Shown here piece by piece: positions 1-9,401 of a stretch of 64,000 nucleotides of DNA. The DNA comes from Shewanella sp. MR-4 (GTDB lineage Bacteria; Pseudomonadota; Gammaproteobacteria; Enterobacterales; Shewanellaceae). The notes below the pieces were generated by a model. The model saw only the letters and a list, made by a program, of their open reading frames with translations. It did no database searches and had not been told where the DNA came from. The stretch lies in contig NC_008321.1 of NCBI RefSeq assembly GCF_000014685.1, positions 1,116,001-1,180,000 on the forward strand, read 5' to 3'. Position 1 is the first letter of the stretch; each line of letters opens with the position of its first letter. A program made the position numbers and the translations under genes.

Positions 1-894
1 GCGCGGCCGAATGTGACGGTCGATATTGCTGTGTTGGCACTTAAAACCGGTAACGCGGTGATTTTGCGCGGCGGAAAAGAGACGCTCGAATCTAACAAAC
101 TGATTAGCGAAGTGATCCGTGGCGCAATTGCAAGCCAAGGTCTGCCAGTCGATGCGGTGCAGCTGATTGATTCTCCCGATAGAGCCTTAGTCACAGGGCT
201 ACTCAAGCTCGACCAATATGTCGATATGATAGTCCCCCGTGGCGGACAAGCCTTACAGCGCCTTTGCGCCGAGCAAGCGACGATTCCGGTGATCTTAGGC
301 GGCATTGGGATCTGCCATCTGTATGTCGATAAACATGCCGATCTTGAGCGCGCACTCGAGGTGATTGCCAACGCAAAAGTGCAGCGCCCTACGGTATGTA
401 ATGCATTAGACACCTTGCTGGTGGATAACGCGGTTGCCGAGCGTTTTGTGCCGCAAATTGCCGAATACTTACACCGTTTAGGTGTGCGTTTTTCGGTGTG
501 TGAACAAAGCTATGCGCTGCTCGATGGGCTGGGGTTTGATATTTCCCCGGCAACTGAGCAAAGCTTTGCGACCGAATGGTTGTCTTTGGCCTTAGGCATT
601 AAAGTGGTGAATGACATAGATACAGCTATTGCCCATATCCGTACCTATTCCAGTGGGCACTCGGAGGCGATTCTCACCGATGATATCCATACGGCCACGC
701 ATTTTATGAACGAAGTGAATTCGGCTGCTGTGTATGTGAATGCCAGTACTCGCTTTACCGATGGCGGCCAATTTGGCTTGGGTGCCGAGGTGGCCGTAAG
801 CACACAAAAACTCCATGCCCGCGGTCCTATGGGGCTGGAGGCGTTGACCACCTATAAGTGGTTAGCATGGGGCGATTACACCAGCCGTGCTTAG
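1..894 (+). CDS. proA: Gamma-glutamyl phosphate reductase, 3' part
   Basis: The reading frame is open from base 1, so the gene begins before the window and only about the last 297 codons are present. ProA reduces gamma-glutamyl phosphate to glutamate semialdehyde with NADPH, the second step of proline synthesis, in the cytosol. The visible part carries the aldehyde-dehydrogenase-like segments GNAVILRGG and VPRGG, and the catalytic cysteine in the family motif [12 protein letters not shown]. The C-terminus with [13 protein letters not shown] is typical of ProA. An upstream proB would be expected but is outside the window. A strong hairpin terminator follows the stop codon. Confidence 0.95.
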   Translation, partial: ARPNVTVDIAVLALKTGNAVILRGGKETLESNKLISEVIRGAIASQGLPVDAVQLIDSPDRALVTGLLKLDQYVDMIVPRGGQALQRLCAEQATIPVILGGIGICHLYVDKHADLERALEVIANAKVQRPTVCNALDTLLVDNAVAERFVPQIAEYLHRLGVRFSVCEQSYALLDGLGFDISPATEQSFATEWLSLALGIKVVNDIDTAIAHIRTYSSGHSEAILTDDIHTATHFMNEVNSAAVYVNASTRFTDGGQFGLGAEVAVSTQKLHARGPMGLEALTTYKWLAWGDYTSRA

Positions 895-916
895 TGAATT
901 AAGTACACTAAAAGTC

Positions 917-956
917 ACCCATTAAAAAAGCCGCAATAGCGGCTTTTTTAATGGGT
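917..956. terminator. Bidirectional terminator between proA and the small membrane protein gene
   Basis: A perfect 18-bp inverted repeat (ACCCATTAAAAAAGCCGC and its complement) around an AATA loop. The A and T runs inside the arms give a U-tract in either direction, so it can end proA on the plus strand and the convergent gene on the minus strand. Confidence 0.85.
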
Positions 957-967
957 AAATGGTGCGG

Positions 968-1270
968 TTAATGGATAAGCGGAGTGTAAGTGGCAATCAA
1001 CCATAGACACAGAAACGCCACCGACATCACGATAGTGAATTTACGAAAGGCCCTGATATATACCAAGGTATACAGAAAATACTTTTCCTGCACTCTACGG
1101 GTGATCAATACCGAGGGGAGTAAAAAGCTGCAATAGAGCATCACCACCATGGTCGTAAAACCATTTCCCCAAAAATGTTCGTAGATAAAAAGGGCAATAC
1201 AAATGATCATGGCGACCCAACTGATAGGGCTTAAGCCATCTTCTTGATTCCATTGAGTTGATTTTTCCAT
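968..1270 (-). CDS. Small membrane protein of unknown function
   Basis: A protein of 100 residues if it starts at the ATG at 1270, which has AAGGA 7 nt upstream. A TTG start at 1303 would add 11 polar residues and is less likely. Three hydrophobic segments are visible (about residues 17-35, 40-58 and 76-95), separated by short basic loops such as RRVQEK and RAFRK, so an inner membrane location is likely. I do not recognise a family. It converges on proA and shares its terminator. Confidence 0.6.
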   Translation of the reverse strand: MEKSTQWNQEDGLSPISWVAMIICIALFIYEHFWGNGFTTMVVMLYCSFLLPSVLITRRVQEKYFLYTLVYIRAFRKFTIVMSVAFLCLWLIATYTPLIH

Positions 1271-1394
1271 CTGACTATCCTTAGTCGTCTGTGTACAGTT
1301 CAATTTATAGTCGGATATGTCTCTATTTTCAAATCAATTTGGGACAAATACTGTGATGCTCTGAACATATTTTAGAAATATCTGATATTTAGCC

Positions 1395-1871
1395 TTAAAG
1401 CGTTTTAATATCCGCAAAAGACCCGCGGCACAATTTCGCTAAGTCATTCGCCGCAAGGCAGATTTCAAGGCCACGGCGGCCGGCACTCACATAGATTTTA
1501 TCGAATTGTTGAGCCGTCGCATCGATTAGCGTTGGCAGCTGTTTTTTCTGGGCGAGGGGACTAATGCCGCCAACGAGGTAGCCTGATGATTTTTGTGCTA
1601 AATCCGCATCAGCCATTTGCAGTTTCTTCTGGCCTAAACATTTAGCGACGGCTTTTAAATTGAGTTGATGGTCAACGGGCACCAGAGCGACGGCCAGTGG
1701 TGGATGGGCTTTATCGGTCGCAACCAGTAAGGTTTTAAATACCTGCGCGGGGGCGAGCCCTAACACATTGGCGGCTTCTTCGCCGTAGGCGGCGCAGTGT
1801 GGGTCGTGGCTGTATTCTAAGATTTCAAAGGGAATTTTGGCTTTCTTTGCCATTTGTACGGCTGGTGTCAT
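1395..1871 (-). CDS. ybaK: Cys-tRNA(Pro) deacylase, YbaK/EbsC family
   Basis: A 158-residue protein matching the length and sequence pattern of YbaK, a trans-editing enzyme that hydrolyses Cys-tRNA(Pro) made by prolyl-tRNA synthetase. Family features seen are [10 protein letters not shown] near the N-terminus, the core VFKTLLV, the lysine-rich stretch around [15 protein letters not shown], the [10 protein letters not shown] loop, and the C-terminal [11 protein letters not shown]. The ATG at 1871 has a GAGGA ribosome site about 10 nt upstream. The reading frame extends to a TTG at 1892, but that start lacks a ribosome site. It is monocistronic on the minus strand. Confidence 0.9.
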   Translation of the reverse strand: MTPAVQMAKKAKIPFEILEYSHDPHCAAYGEEAANVLGLAPAQVFKTLLVATDKAHPPLAVALVPVDHQLNLKAVAKCLGQKKLQMADADLAQKSSGYLVGGISPLAQKKQLPTLIDATAQQFDKIYVSAGRRGLEICLAANDLAKLCRGSFADIKTL

Positions 1872-1964
1872 GCTCTCGTCCTCGCGCCCCAATTAGCTGC
1901 AATAACAGTCTAGGGGCAATAAAAGTCCGCCATAGTAGCCCTTTCTGCGGCATTAAAATGTTAG

Positions 1965-1991
1965 CTCGGGCATAAATTGCTTATGCCCGAG
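1965..1991 (-). terminator. Hairpin after the EamA transporter gene
   Basis: A perfect 11-bp stem (CTCGGGCATAA and its complement) with a 5-nt loop just past the EamA stop codon. There is no clean U-tract on the minus strand, so it may stabilise the mRNA end instead of acting as a strong intrinsic terminator. Confidence 0.5.
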
Positions 1992-2004
1992 AGATACGCC
2001 TTAT

Positions 2005-2925
2005 TCAGTCTGCAAGCTTGGCATTGAGCTTGGTTTTGCGCTCCAGATAGCGCGGGAATAACTGCTGCAACATCATGCCACTCAAAATAAAACCTAACCC
2101 GATATAAGTCGCGGCGGCGATAGTCTCTTGCAAAATCCAGGCAATAAAGCCAATTGACATCACTGGTGATAAAAATACTAAGGTACTGATATTGGCCGTG
2201 CGAGTCGCGGTTTTTAGTGCCATTAACCAGAGCACGAAGGTAATGCCCATCTCAAATAAGCCAACATACATGCCCGCCATTACAGCGCTCAAACTAAAGC
2301 TGGGCAGGGTATCGGTCAGTAGCAGTGTCACGGTAATAAAGGGCAAACCAATCAAAAAGCTTAATAGCAGGCTCACCACTGGGTCACCTTGATCTTTAGT
2401 GTTCACAATCCAATATAGGCACCAGAGCAAAGTGCTGGTTAATGCAAGCCCAATTCCGAGTGGACTATCGAAGCGAAAACCGCTGACATCGCCGCCGGTG
2501 GCGATAATAAATACCCCAGAGTAGGCAATCAGTGCCGCAATCATATCGCTCTTACGCAAATGTTGTTTCAGCAGTGGCGCAGCTAACAGCGGCAACAATA
2601 CCGCCCAAGTGTAATTGAGTGAGAGCGCCTGCTGGGCGGGTAACAGTGAATAGGCTTTAAACAGCACCACATAATACAGAAAAGGATTAATCAGTCCCGT
2701 GACCAGATAAAATGCCGGGCGACGTAGGAGCTGCGCTTTAAGCAGCGGCAGTTTTTTCTGCCAAGCGAGAATGGCACCTAGGGCGACGATTGAGGTGAGA
2801 ACCGCCACAAACACCAGCTGCAACGGGCTATAAAATCCGAGGGCAATTTTAAAGGCGGTTGCCACCGTCGACCAGAGGAATACCGCAGCCATGCCGTACA
2901 CATACGCCAAATTTGAAGATTTCAC
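2005..2925 (-). CDS. EamA-family (drug/metabolite transporter superfamily) permease
   Basis: A 306-residue, very hydrophobic protein with about ten membrane segments arranged as two EamA repeats: residues about 10-140 (start VYGMAAVFLWSTVATAFK) and about 155-290 (start GIGLALTSTLLWCLYW). Members export amino acids, metabolites or drugs across the inner membrane; the substrate cannot be inferred here. The C-terminus is basic (LERKTKLNAK). Translation appears to start at a GTG with AGGG 7 nt upstream. It is divergent from dnaK. Confidence 0.85.
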   Translation of the reverse strand: MKSSNLAYVYGMAAVFLWSTVATAFKIALGFYSPLQLVFVAVLTSIVALGAILAWQKKLPLLKAQLLRRPAFYLVTGLINPFLYYVVLFKAYSLLPAQQALSLNYTWAVLLPLLAAPLLKQHLRKSDMIAALIAYSGVFIIATGGDVSGFRFDSPLGIGLALTSTLLWCLYWIVNTKDQGDPVVSLLLSFLIGLPFITVTLLLTDTLPSFSLSAVMAGMYVGLFEMGITFVLWLMALKTATRTANISTLVFLSPVMSIGFIAWILQETIAAATYIGLGFILSGMMLQQLFPRYLERKTKLNAKLAD

Positions 2926-3071
2926 ACTATTACCCTATGCGCTTAAACATCACTCAATGTGCGCAGATTGAATAACAGCTATTGCTGATAAGCAAGCGGA
3001 TTTTGTAGTTTTGAATATTTTATACAGTCGAGTCCTTTGAAAAGATAAATCAGAAAAATTTTTTATCGGCC

Positions 3072-3099
3072 CTTGTAATTAAATTCCCTGTCCCAATAT
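3072..3099 (+). promoter_or_regulatory. Upstream sigma32-like (heat shock) promoter of dnaK
   Basis: A -35-like CTTGTA at 3072-3077, preceded by CC, then 13 nt, then TCCCAATAT at 3091-3099. This resembles the sigma32 pattern CTTGAA-N13-17-CCCCATnT, with two mismatches in the -10. It lies about 110 nt upstream of the dnaK ATG. Confidence 0.6.
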
Positions 3100-3133
3100 A
3101 GGTGTTAAGGCAGAGAAGGTGGCCAACAATGGA

Positions 3134-3162
3134 CTTGATAAACAATAGGTCCGGCCCCATAT
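3134..3162 (+). promoter_or_regulatory. Proximal sigma32-like (heat shock) promoter of dnaK
   Basis: CTTGAT at 3134-3139, a 15-nt spacer, and CCCCATAT at 3155-3162. The -10 matches the sigma32 consensus closely and the -35 has one mismatch. It gives a leader of roughly 45 nt ahead of dnaK. Confidence 0.8.
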
Positions 3163-3211
3163 CAAAACCAACTTATAAATTTAGTTAGACAGAAATTTTT
3201 CGGAGGACCTC

Positions 3212-5131
3212 ATGGGTAAAATTATTGGTATCGACTTAGGCACAACAAACTCTTGTGTAGCTGTCCTCGATGGTGGCAAAGCACGCGTATTAGAGAATGC
3301 TGAAGGCGATCGCACAACCCCGTCTATCATTGCTTATACCGATGATGAGACCATCGTGGGTCAGCCAGCAAAACGCCAAGCTGTAACTAACCCAAATAAC
3401 ACATTCTTCGCGATCAAGCGTTTGATCGGTCGTCGCTTCAAAGATGACGAAGTTCAACGTGACGTGAACATCATGCCATTCAAAATTATCCAAGCCGACA
3501 ACGGTGATGCTTGGGTTGAATCACGTGGCAACAAAATGGCTCCACCACAAGTTTCTGCTGAAATCTTGAAAAAGATGAAGAAAACAGCAGAAGACTTCTT
3601 AGGTGAAGAAGTGACAGAAGCGGTAATTACCGTTCCTGCATACTTTAACGATTCACAACGTCAAGCCACTAAAGATGCGGGTCGCATCGCAGGTCTTGAA
3701 GTTAAACGTATTATCAACGAACCAACGGCAGCAGCACTGGCCTACGGTATCGATAAGAAGCAAGGCGACAACATCGTTGCAGTGTACGACTTAGGTGGTG
3801 GTACATTCGATATCTCTATCATCGAAATCGACAGCAACGACGGCGACCAAACCTTCGAAGTATTAGCGACTAACGGTGACACTCACTTAGGTGGTGAAGA
3901 CTTTGACAACCGTTTAATCAACTACTTAGCTGACGAATTCAAGAAAGAGCAAGGCTTAGATCTGCGTAAAGATCCATTAGCAATGCAACGTCTGAAAGAA
4001 GCAGCTGAGAAGGCGAAGATTGAGCTTTCAAGCACCAACCAAACTGAAGTGAACCTGCCATACATCACTGCCGATGCAACAGGTCCTAAGCACTTAGTGG
4101 TGAAAATCACTCGTGCTAAGTTGGAGTCACTGGTTGAAGACTTAATCATTCGTACTTTAGAGCCATTAAAAGTGGCACTGGCTGACGCTGACTTATCAGT
4201 ATCAGACATTAACGAAGTGATTTTAGTGGGCGGTCAAACCCGTATGCCTAAGGTTCAAGAAGCAGTGACTAACTTCTTCGGTAAAGAACCTCGTAAAGAC
4301 GTAAACCCAGACGAAGCCGTAGCCGTAGGTGCTGCGATTCAAGCGGGCGTACTGTCAGGCGACGTGAAAGACGTTCTGCTGTTAGACGTAACACCACTGT
4401 CTCTGGGTATTGAAACCATGGGCAGCGTAATGACCAAGCTGATTGAGAAAAACACGACTATTCCGACTAAGGCACAGCAAGTGTTCTCAACAGCCGATGA
4501 CAACCAAAGCGCAGTAACCATTCACGTACTGCAAGGTGAGCGTAAGCAAGCGAGCGCGAACAAGTCATTAGGTCAGTTCAACCTTGACGGTATTGAGCCC
4601 GCACCTCGTGGCATGCCACAAATCGAAGTGATGTTCGATATCGACGCTGACGGTATTCTGCATGTTTCTGCCACCGACAAGAAAACCGGTAAGAAACAAA
4701 ACATCACCATCAAAGCTTCTTCAGGCTTAAGCGAAGAAGAAGTGGCGCAAATGGTACGTGACGCTGAAGCACACGCTGAAGAAGACAAGAAGTTTGAAGA
4801 GTTAGTGCAATCTCGCAACCAAGCTGACGGCTTAGTTCACGCAACTAAGAAACAAGTTGAAGAAGCGGGCGATGCACTGCCAGCAGACGACAAAGCTAAG
4901 ATTGAAGCGGCAATGAGCGCAGTTGAAGTTGCAACTAAAGGCAACGACAAAGAAGCCATTGAAAAAGCGACTCAAGAGCTAATCGAAGCGTCTGCTAAGC
5001 TGATGGAAATTGCTCAGGCTAAAGCTCAAACTCAAGGCGGCGCACAAGAAGGTGCTGCTAAACAGTCTAACGCGACTGCCGATGACGTTGTCGATGCTGA
5101 GTTTGAAGAAGTGAAAGACGACAAGAAATAA
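3212..5131 (+). CDS. dnaK: Hsp70 chaperone DnaK
   Basis: A full-length 639-residue Hsp70. It binds exposed hydrophobic segments of client proteins in an ATP-driven cycle, stimulated by DnaJ and GrpE. Visible are the ATPase signatures [12 protein letters not shown] at the N-terminus, [17 protein letters not shown] near 195 and [14 protein letters not shown] near 340, the linker [13 protein letters not shown] near 390, the substrate-binding beta domain, the helical lid, and the C-terminal acidic EEVKDDKK tail. GGAGG lies 7 nt before the ATG. Two sigma32-like promoters precede it and dnaJ follows after 110 nt. Confidence 0.98.
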   Translation: MGKIIGIDLGTTNSCVAVLDGGKARVLENAEGDRTTPSIIAYTDDETIVGQPAKRQAVTNPNNTFFAIKRLIGRRFKDDEVQRDVNIMPFKIIQADNGDAWVESRGNKMAPPQVSAEILKKMKKTAEDFLGEEVTEAVITVPAYFNDSQRQATKDAGRIAGLEVKRIINEPTAAALAYGIDKKQGDNIVAVYDLGGGTFDISIIEIDSNDGDQTFEVLATNGDTHLGGEDFDNRLINYLADEFKKEQGLDLRKDPLAMQRLKEAAEKAKIELSSTNQTEVNLPYITADATGPKHLVVKITRAKLESLVEDLIIRTLEPLKVALADADLSVSDINEVILVGGQTRMPKVQEAVTNFFGKEPRKDVNPDEAVAVGAAIQAGVLSGDVKDVLLLDVTPLSLGIETMGSVMTKLIEKNTTIPTKAQQVFSTADDNQSAVTIHVLQGERKQASANKSLGQFNLDGIEPAPRGMPQIEVMFDIDADGILHVSATDKKTGKKQNITIKASSGLSEEEVAQMVRDAEAHAEEDKKFEELVQSRNQADGLVHATKKQVEEAGDALPADDKAKIEAAMSAVEVATKGNDKEAIEKATQELIEASAKLMEIAQAKAQTQGGAQEGAAKQSNATADDVVDAEFEEVKDDKK

Positions 5132-5180
5132 TCATTTGTCCTCAATCAAATTGATTGATTTCAAATAGTTAATTTCTAGG

Positions 5181-5209
5181 CGGGCGTTACGGGGAAACCC
5201 TAACGCCCG
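5181..5209 (+). terminator. Intercistronic hairpin between dnaK and dnaJ
   Basis: CGGGCGTTA pairs with TAACGCCCG, and an inner GGG/CCC pairs around AAA. No U-tract follows (TTCGTTCAACT). It is more likely a partial terminator or RNA-stabilising hairpin that lowers dnaJ relative to dnaK than a full terminator. Confidence 0.5.
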
Positions 5210-5241
5210 TTCGTTCAACTTAAGCTGAGAAGCATGAGATT

Positions 5242-6375
5242 ATGTCAAAGCGAGATTATTACGAAGTATTAGGCGTTGGTCGTGACGCCAGCGAACGTGA
5301 AATTAAAAAAGCCTACAAGCGTTTGGCGATGAAGTTTCACCCCGATCGCAATCCTGGCGACAAAGCTGCCGAGGCGAGCTTCAAAGAAGTGAAAGAAGCC
5401 TACGAAATCCTGACCGATGCCAACAAAAAAGCGGCCTATGACCAATTTGGTCATGCGGGTGTGGATCCGAATCGCGGCGGCGGTGGTGGCTACGGTGGTG
5501 CGGGAGATTTCGGCGATATTTTCGGTGATGTCTTTGGCGATATTTTCGGCGGTGGACGTCGTGGCGGTCAACGCCAAGCGGCCCGCGGCTCAGATTTACG
5601 TTACAACCTAGAGTTATCACTGGAAGAAGCCGTAAAAGGCCTCACCAAAGAACTGCGTATTCCGACCTTAGCCAGCTGTGATGTATGTGACGGCAGCGGT
5701 GCGAAAAAAGGCACCTCGGCGACCACTTGTGGTACCTGTCATGGTCAAGGCCAAGTGCAAATGCGCCAAGGTTTCTTCACCGTGCAACAAGCCTGCCCAA
5801 CCTGTCATGGCCGCGGCAAGATCATTAAAGATCCTTGCACTAAGTGCCATGGCGATGGCCGTGTCGAGAAGACCAAAACATTGTCAGTTAAGATCCCTGC
5901 GGGTGTCGACACTGGCGACCGTATCCGCTTAGCGGGTGAAGGTGAAGCGGGCGAATTTGGTGCGCCACCGGGCGATTTATACGTTCAGGTCACAGTACGT
6001 GAACATGCTATTTTCGTGCGTGATGGCAACAACCTCTACTGCGAAGTGCCGATTTCATTCAGCAAAGCGGCGCTCGGCGGCGAGATTGAAGTCCCAACAC
6101 TGGACGGCAAAGTCAGCCTGAAGATCCCAGCTGAAACGCAAACGGGCCGCATGTTCCGTCTGCGTGGCAAAGGGGTGAAATCGGTTCGCAGCCATGCCGT
6201 TGGCGACCTGCTCTGCAAAGTCGTGATGGAAACGCCAGTCAACCTCAATGAGCGTCAGAAAGAATTACTGCGTGAGTTTGAGGCGACCTTAACCGGTGAA
6301 TCAAAGAAGCACAGCCCAAAGGCTGAAGGCTTTTTCGATGGAGTGAAGAAGTTTTTCCAAGACCTAAATAGCTAA
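5242..6375 (+). CDS. dnaJ: Hsp40 co-chaperone DnaJ
   Basis: A 377-residue type I DnaJ that delivers clients to DnaK and stimulates its ATPase. Domains in order: J domain (residues 1-70) with the HPD motif in MKFHPDRN; Gly/Phe-rich linker (about 75-115, [17 protein letters not shown]); zinc-binding domain (about 135-215) with four CxxCxGxG-type repeats beginning [24 protein letters not shown] and CTKCHGDG; then the C-terminal substrate-binding and dimerisation domains. It is very likely co-transcribed with dnaK. A terminator follows about 50 nt downstream. Confidence 0.98.
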   Translation: MSKRDYYEVLGVGRDASEREIKKAYKRLAMKFHPDRNPGDKAAEASFKEVKEAYEILTDANKKAAYDQFGHAGVDPNRGGGGGYGGAGDFGDIFGDVFGDIFGGGRRGGQRQAARGSDLRYNLELSLEEAVKGLTKELRIPTLASCDVCDGSGAKKGTSATTCGTCHGQGQVQMRQGFFTVQQACPTCHGRGKIIKDPCTKCHGDGRVEKTKTLSVKIPAGVDTGDRIRLAGEGEAGEFGAPPGDLYVQVTVREHAIFVRDGNNLYCEVPISFSKAALGGEIEVPTLDGKVSLKIPAETQTGRMFRLRGKGVKSVRSHAVGDLLCKVVMETPVNLNERQKELLREFEATLTGESKKHSPKAEGFFDGVKKFFQDLNS

Positions 6376-6426
6376 TTAGGTTGGGTGGCGCAGCTGTTAT
6401 GTTAGTTAGCTGCGCACTAGATAAAT

Positions 6427-6460
6427 AAAGCCCTGTAATGGTTTACCTTACAGGGCTTTT
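6427..6460 (+). terminator. Terminator of the dnaK-dnaJ operon
   Basis: AAAGCCCTGTAA pairs perfectly with TTACAGGGCTTT around a 9-nt loop, with a terminal T run. It sits between dnaJ and the AT-rich ORF, so that ORF needs its own promoter. Confidence 0.85.
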
Positions 6461-6476
6461 CATTGATGATTGAATT

Positions 6477-7364
6477 ATGTATAAAACATCTGTCGTTAAA
6501 ATTCTTAAAACTCACCAAGATGAATCTTCGTTTACTCATATTATAGAAAAACATAACCACTTTTTGTGGAGTGGTAAAATACCTTTGGATGAACAGTGGA
6601 ATAGCAATGCTAGATTTAATAAGTTTGGTAAATTAAGTGTTGAGTATTTTAATGATAATTTATGTGGCCTGGCTTTTAATGGTCGCAATATTAAATTCTC
6701 TATATTAGATACGATTGAGGATAGAGATCTAATAGTTTTTCATTTTATAAACCTTGTTAGGGATATTGTGGATATTCGGCTTTGTATAGATTCATTGGAG
6801 TACTGTGAGACGGCTTTTGCTGTTGGTGACTTCAATTTTTGGAGTGATATCGAATATCAGTTTGATGATAGTATTTTATGTACAAGATTTTCTAACGTCC
6901 CAGAAAGTTATGAGAGGTTTCAAACCTGTTTAGATGATTCAAATTATTTAGCGAGTTTGAGAGGCTTGCCATCATTAAATCAATATAAAGAGCTGATGGC
7001 TCATCTACCAAGGAATAAAACAACTGATTATATATCAATTGAAAAGGAGGATGGTTGTATTGACTCTGAACTAGTTATTAATGTGCTTGATTCAATTTTT
7101 AATCTATGCAAACTTAACTTTGTAATAGTTAATGGAGATGATATCTTAGCTTTTAGCAATTCAAGTTATTTTGATGTTTTTGATCTAATGACTGGAATAA
7201 ATTCAATAATAAAGCCAACAAATGAATATAATGGCTATGTGACTAGATACAACTTTACAGATTGTTATATTTATGATGATAATTTTTCAGTTATCGTAAA
7301 AATATATGGAACAATGAGAATGACTATATGGGACTGGAACGTTAGAGATTATATAGTTTTTTAA
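6477..7364 (+). CDS. AT-rich orphan ORF, unknown function
   Basis: A single intact 295-codon frame in a stretch visibly richer in A+T than all neighbours, with many ATA, AGA and TTA codons that flanking genes avoid. I recognise no family. The protein is acidic and aromatic-rich (many Asp, Asn, Phe, Tyr, Ile), has no signal peptide or membrane helix, and ends in WDWNVRDYIVF, so it should be cytosolic. There is no convincing ribosome site at the ATG at 6477. It lies directly behind the dnaJ terminator and before a structured repeat segment, which together suggest horizontal acquisition. Length and intactness argue for a real gene, but expression is unproven. Confidence 0.55.
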   Translation: MYKTSVVKILKTHQDESSFTHIIEKHNHFLWSGKIPLDEQWNSNARFNKFGKLSVEYFNDNLCGLAFNGRNIKFSILDTIEDRDLIVFHFINLVRDIVDIRLCIDSLEYCETAFAVGDFNFWSDIEYQFDDSILCTRFSNVPESYERFQTCLDDSNYLASLRGLPSLNQYKELMAHLPRNKTTDYISIEKEDGCIDSELVINVLDSIFNLCKLNFVIVNGDDILAFSNSSYFDVFDLMTGINSIIKPTNEYNGYVTRYNFTDCYIYDDNFSVIVKIYGTMRMTIWDWNVRDYIVF

Positions 7365-7494
7365 GTGTAAAATTTTTACATTTATAATGCTCAAAGATTA
7401 TCTAGGTTTAATCTAATTATCGCTATTTAAAAATGTGCTGCTCTCTTTCTATATTAGCTGTTAATACTGTATTCAATAGAGTTCACCTTCCCCT

Positions 7495-7766
7495 GCGAAG
7501 TTGTCGAAATACGCAGATAAAAATGTCGTGGCGACATCATGGATGATGGCGTAGGCTCGGGGCACATGGATGTGCCATCTGAGCCGTTAGGCGATTTTTA
7601 TTGGAGTATGAGGCCACTAACTAATGCATGTAACTTCGCTAGGGGCGTCTTGGAGCATCCAAGGAGGATTGGACGAGCAGTCCTCCTTGGTCGATTCTCT
7701 AATATAAATCAGGGGGGGAAGCCCCACGACTTTGATTTTGATTTGAAAATCCAAACGAAGCTTGGA
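7495..7766. repeat. Highly structured non-coding segment, possible dispersed repeat or structured RNA
   Basis: A run of hairpins with few gaps. GCGAAGTT (7495-7502) pairs with AACTTCGC (7632-7639). ATGTCG/CGACAT lies at 7523-7537 and CATCAT/ATGATG at 7535-7548. GGCTC and GAGCC (7554-7585) enclose GGCACAT/ATGTGCC. A perfect 10-bp CCAAGGAGGA/TCCTCCTTGG lies at 7659-7690, GGGG/CCCC at 7715-7725, and TCCAA/TTGGA at 7750-7766. The reading frames across it (77 codons plus, 70 codons minus) look incidental to the palindromes. From memory, similar sequences recur in Shewanella genomes, but I could not verify copy number. Confidence 0.5.
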
Positions 7767-7922
7767 CATTGAATTATTCTCAGCCGAAAGAGAGTAAACC
7801 TTTGCACGAATGCAAATAATGAAAAACAACTATCCCAAGGCTTTAGTCAAAGCCGAAACAATATTGGTATTAGCAGCCAACTCTGCGTAAACTTTCGCTC
7901 CCATGTTTTTATTGGTGTTGCG

Positions 7923-9278
7923 ATGACCATTCCTAAGCCTTTTTCTTCCACAGAGTCTTCCCCTGAGTCGTTAACCTTTGCCGAGCTTGGCGTTAATGCG
8001 GCGTTATGTTCGGTATTGCCTGCCGCGCTCAAGCATCCGACACGGGTACAGCAATTAGCGATTCCGGCTATTCTTGCGGGACGAGATGTGTTAGCACTGT
8101 CGCAAACCGGTAGCGGTAAAACCTTGGCTTTTGGATTGCCCTTGCTACAAGCCATCCATCAACAACTTCAGCAGCAAGTGGGGTTAGCGGGGGCTGAGTC
8201 AGTGCCATCTTTGGCCAGCAATGCGCAGGCCTTGGTGCTGGTGCCGACACGGGAATTGGCGCAGCAGGTAACGACAGCGCTGCACGCGCTGGCGAGTAAG
8301 TTATCGTCTTCTTTGAAGATACAGCTCCTCTGTGGCGGCATCGCGCAGGAAGAACAATTAGCCGAACTTGCCGCTAAACCGCAGCTTGTCGTGGCAACCC
8401 CTGGGCGCTTATTGGATTTATGCACTCAGTCCCATATCAGTCTCGACTCGATAAAATATCTAGTGCTAGACGAAGCAGACCGCTTACTGGAAATGGGATT
8501 TTGGCCCGATGTGCAAAAGCTGATGGCAATGATGCTTAAGCGTAAGCAAACCTTACTGTTTTCTGCCACCTTGCCAGAGGCGTTAGATGCCTTGGCGGGT
8601 AAATTGCTGACCAACAATCCCCTACGGGTTGAGGCCAGTACACGCAATGCTATCGCCGCCGAAATCGAAGAGCGACTGTATTTCGTCAATAAGGGCAGTA
8701 AGGCGCAGGCATTGATTGCGTTACTCAAACAATATCAATGGCCGCAAGTGCTAGTGTTTATCAGTGCCCGCGATGATGCGGATGCGATAGCGAAACGACT
8801 CGTTAAGGCGGGGATAAATGCTGCTGCGCTGCACGGCGAAAAGGATCAAACCGTGCGCAGTCAAACCTTGGCCGACTTTAAAGCCAATCGCATTCAAGTG
8901 GTGGTGGCGACGGATTTAATGGCCCGAGGTATTCATGTTGATGCCTTGCCTGTGGTGATCAATTTAGATTTACCCACCAGTGCGCCTGTATATGTGCACC
9001 GTATTGGCCGCACCGCAAGGGCGGGCGCCAAAGGGCTCGCCATCTCTTTGGTGTGCCATGGTGAAATGCCAAGCTTAAGCGCGATCCGCAACTTGACGGC
9101 GCGTGAGTTACCGTTAGCATCATTGGCAGACTTTCCTGTGACCGATAAGCCGAGTGAAAGAGCTAGAGAGGATGGTGCTGAGCATAACGTTGCGCCTAAG
9201 CGTCCACCTCGGGATAAACAGGCGAATCGTCGCAGTCTTAATAAGCACAGCGTCAAGGCATTTAAAGGTAAGCGTTGA
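7923..9278 (+). CDS. DEAD-box ATP-dependent RNA helicase, RhlE-like
   Basis: A 451-residue DEAD-box helicase that unwinds or remodels RNA using ATP. Motifs in order: Q motif (THPTRVQQLAIPAIL region, preceded by FAELGV), Walker A SQTGSGKT, PTRELAQQ (Ia), TPGRLLDL (Ib), DEAD in VLDEADRLLEMGFWPDV, SAT in LFSATLPE, then the second RecA domain with VFISARDDAD, ATDLMARGIHVD (V) and HRIGRTARAG (VI). The C-terminal 60 residues are basic and disordered-looking, ending KHSVKAFKGKR, typical of RhlE-type tails. The exact subfamily name is uncertain. It is monocistronic, downstream of the structured repeat. Confidence 0.9.
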   Translation: MTIPKPFSSTESSPESLTFAELGVNAALCSVLPAALKHPTRVQQLAIPAILAGRDVLALSQTGSGKTLAFGLPLLQAIHQQLQQQVGLAGAESVPSLASNAQALVLVPTRELAQQVTTALHALASKLSSSLKIQLLCGGIAQEEQLAELAAKPQLVVATPGRLLDLCTQSHISLDSIKYLVLDEADRLLEMGFWPDVQKLMAMMLKRKQTLLFSATLPEALDALAGKLLTNNPLRVEASTRNAIAAEIEERLYFVNKGSKAQALIALLKQYQWPQVLVFISARDDADAIAKRLVKAGINAAALHGEKDQTVRSQTLADFKANRIQVVVATDLMARGIHVDALPVVINLDLPTSAPVYVHRIGRTARAGAKGLAISLVCHGEMPSLSAIRNLTARELPLASLADFPVTDKPSERAREDGAEHNVAPKRPPRDKQANRRSLNKHSVKAFKGKR

Positions 9279-9401
9279 GTGTAAGCCTGCGCTGCTATCC
9301 ATACTTATTGGTTGCGGCTTACCTGTTTCCAATGGGCGAACTATATAGCTAGTTTAAGGGCTTACTCACATTAGCGGTTTATTCACATTAAAGGAGCTGG
9401 C

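Noticed and set aside
7539..7829. Reading frames of 77 codons (plus) and 70 codons (minus) in the structured segment
   Set aside because: Both follow the palindromic DNA, lack ribosome sites and show no protein-like composition; the segment is better explained as non-coding.
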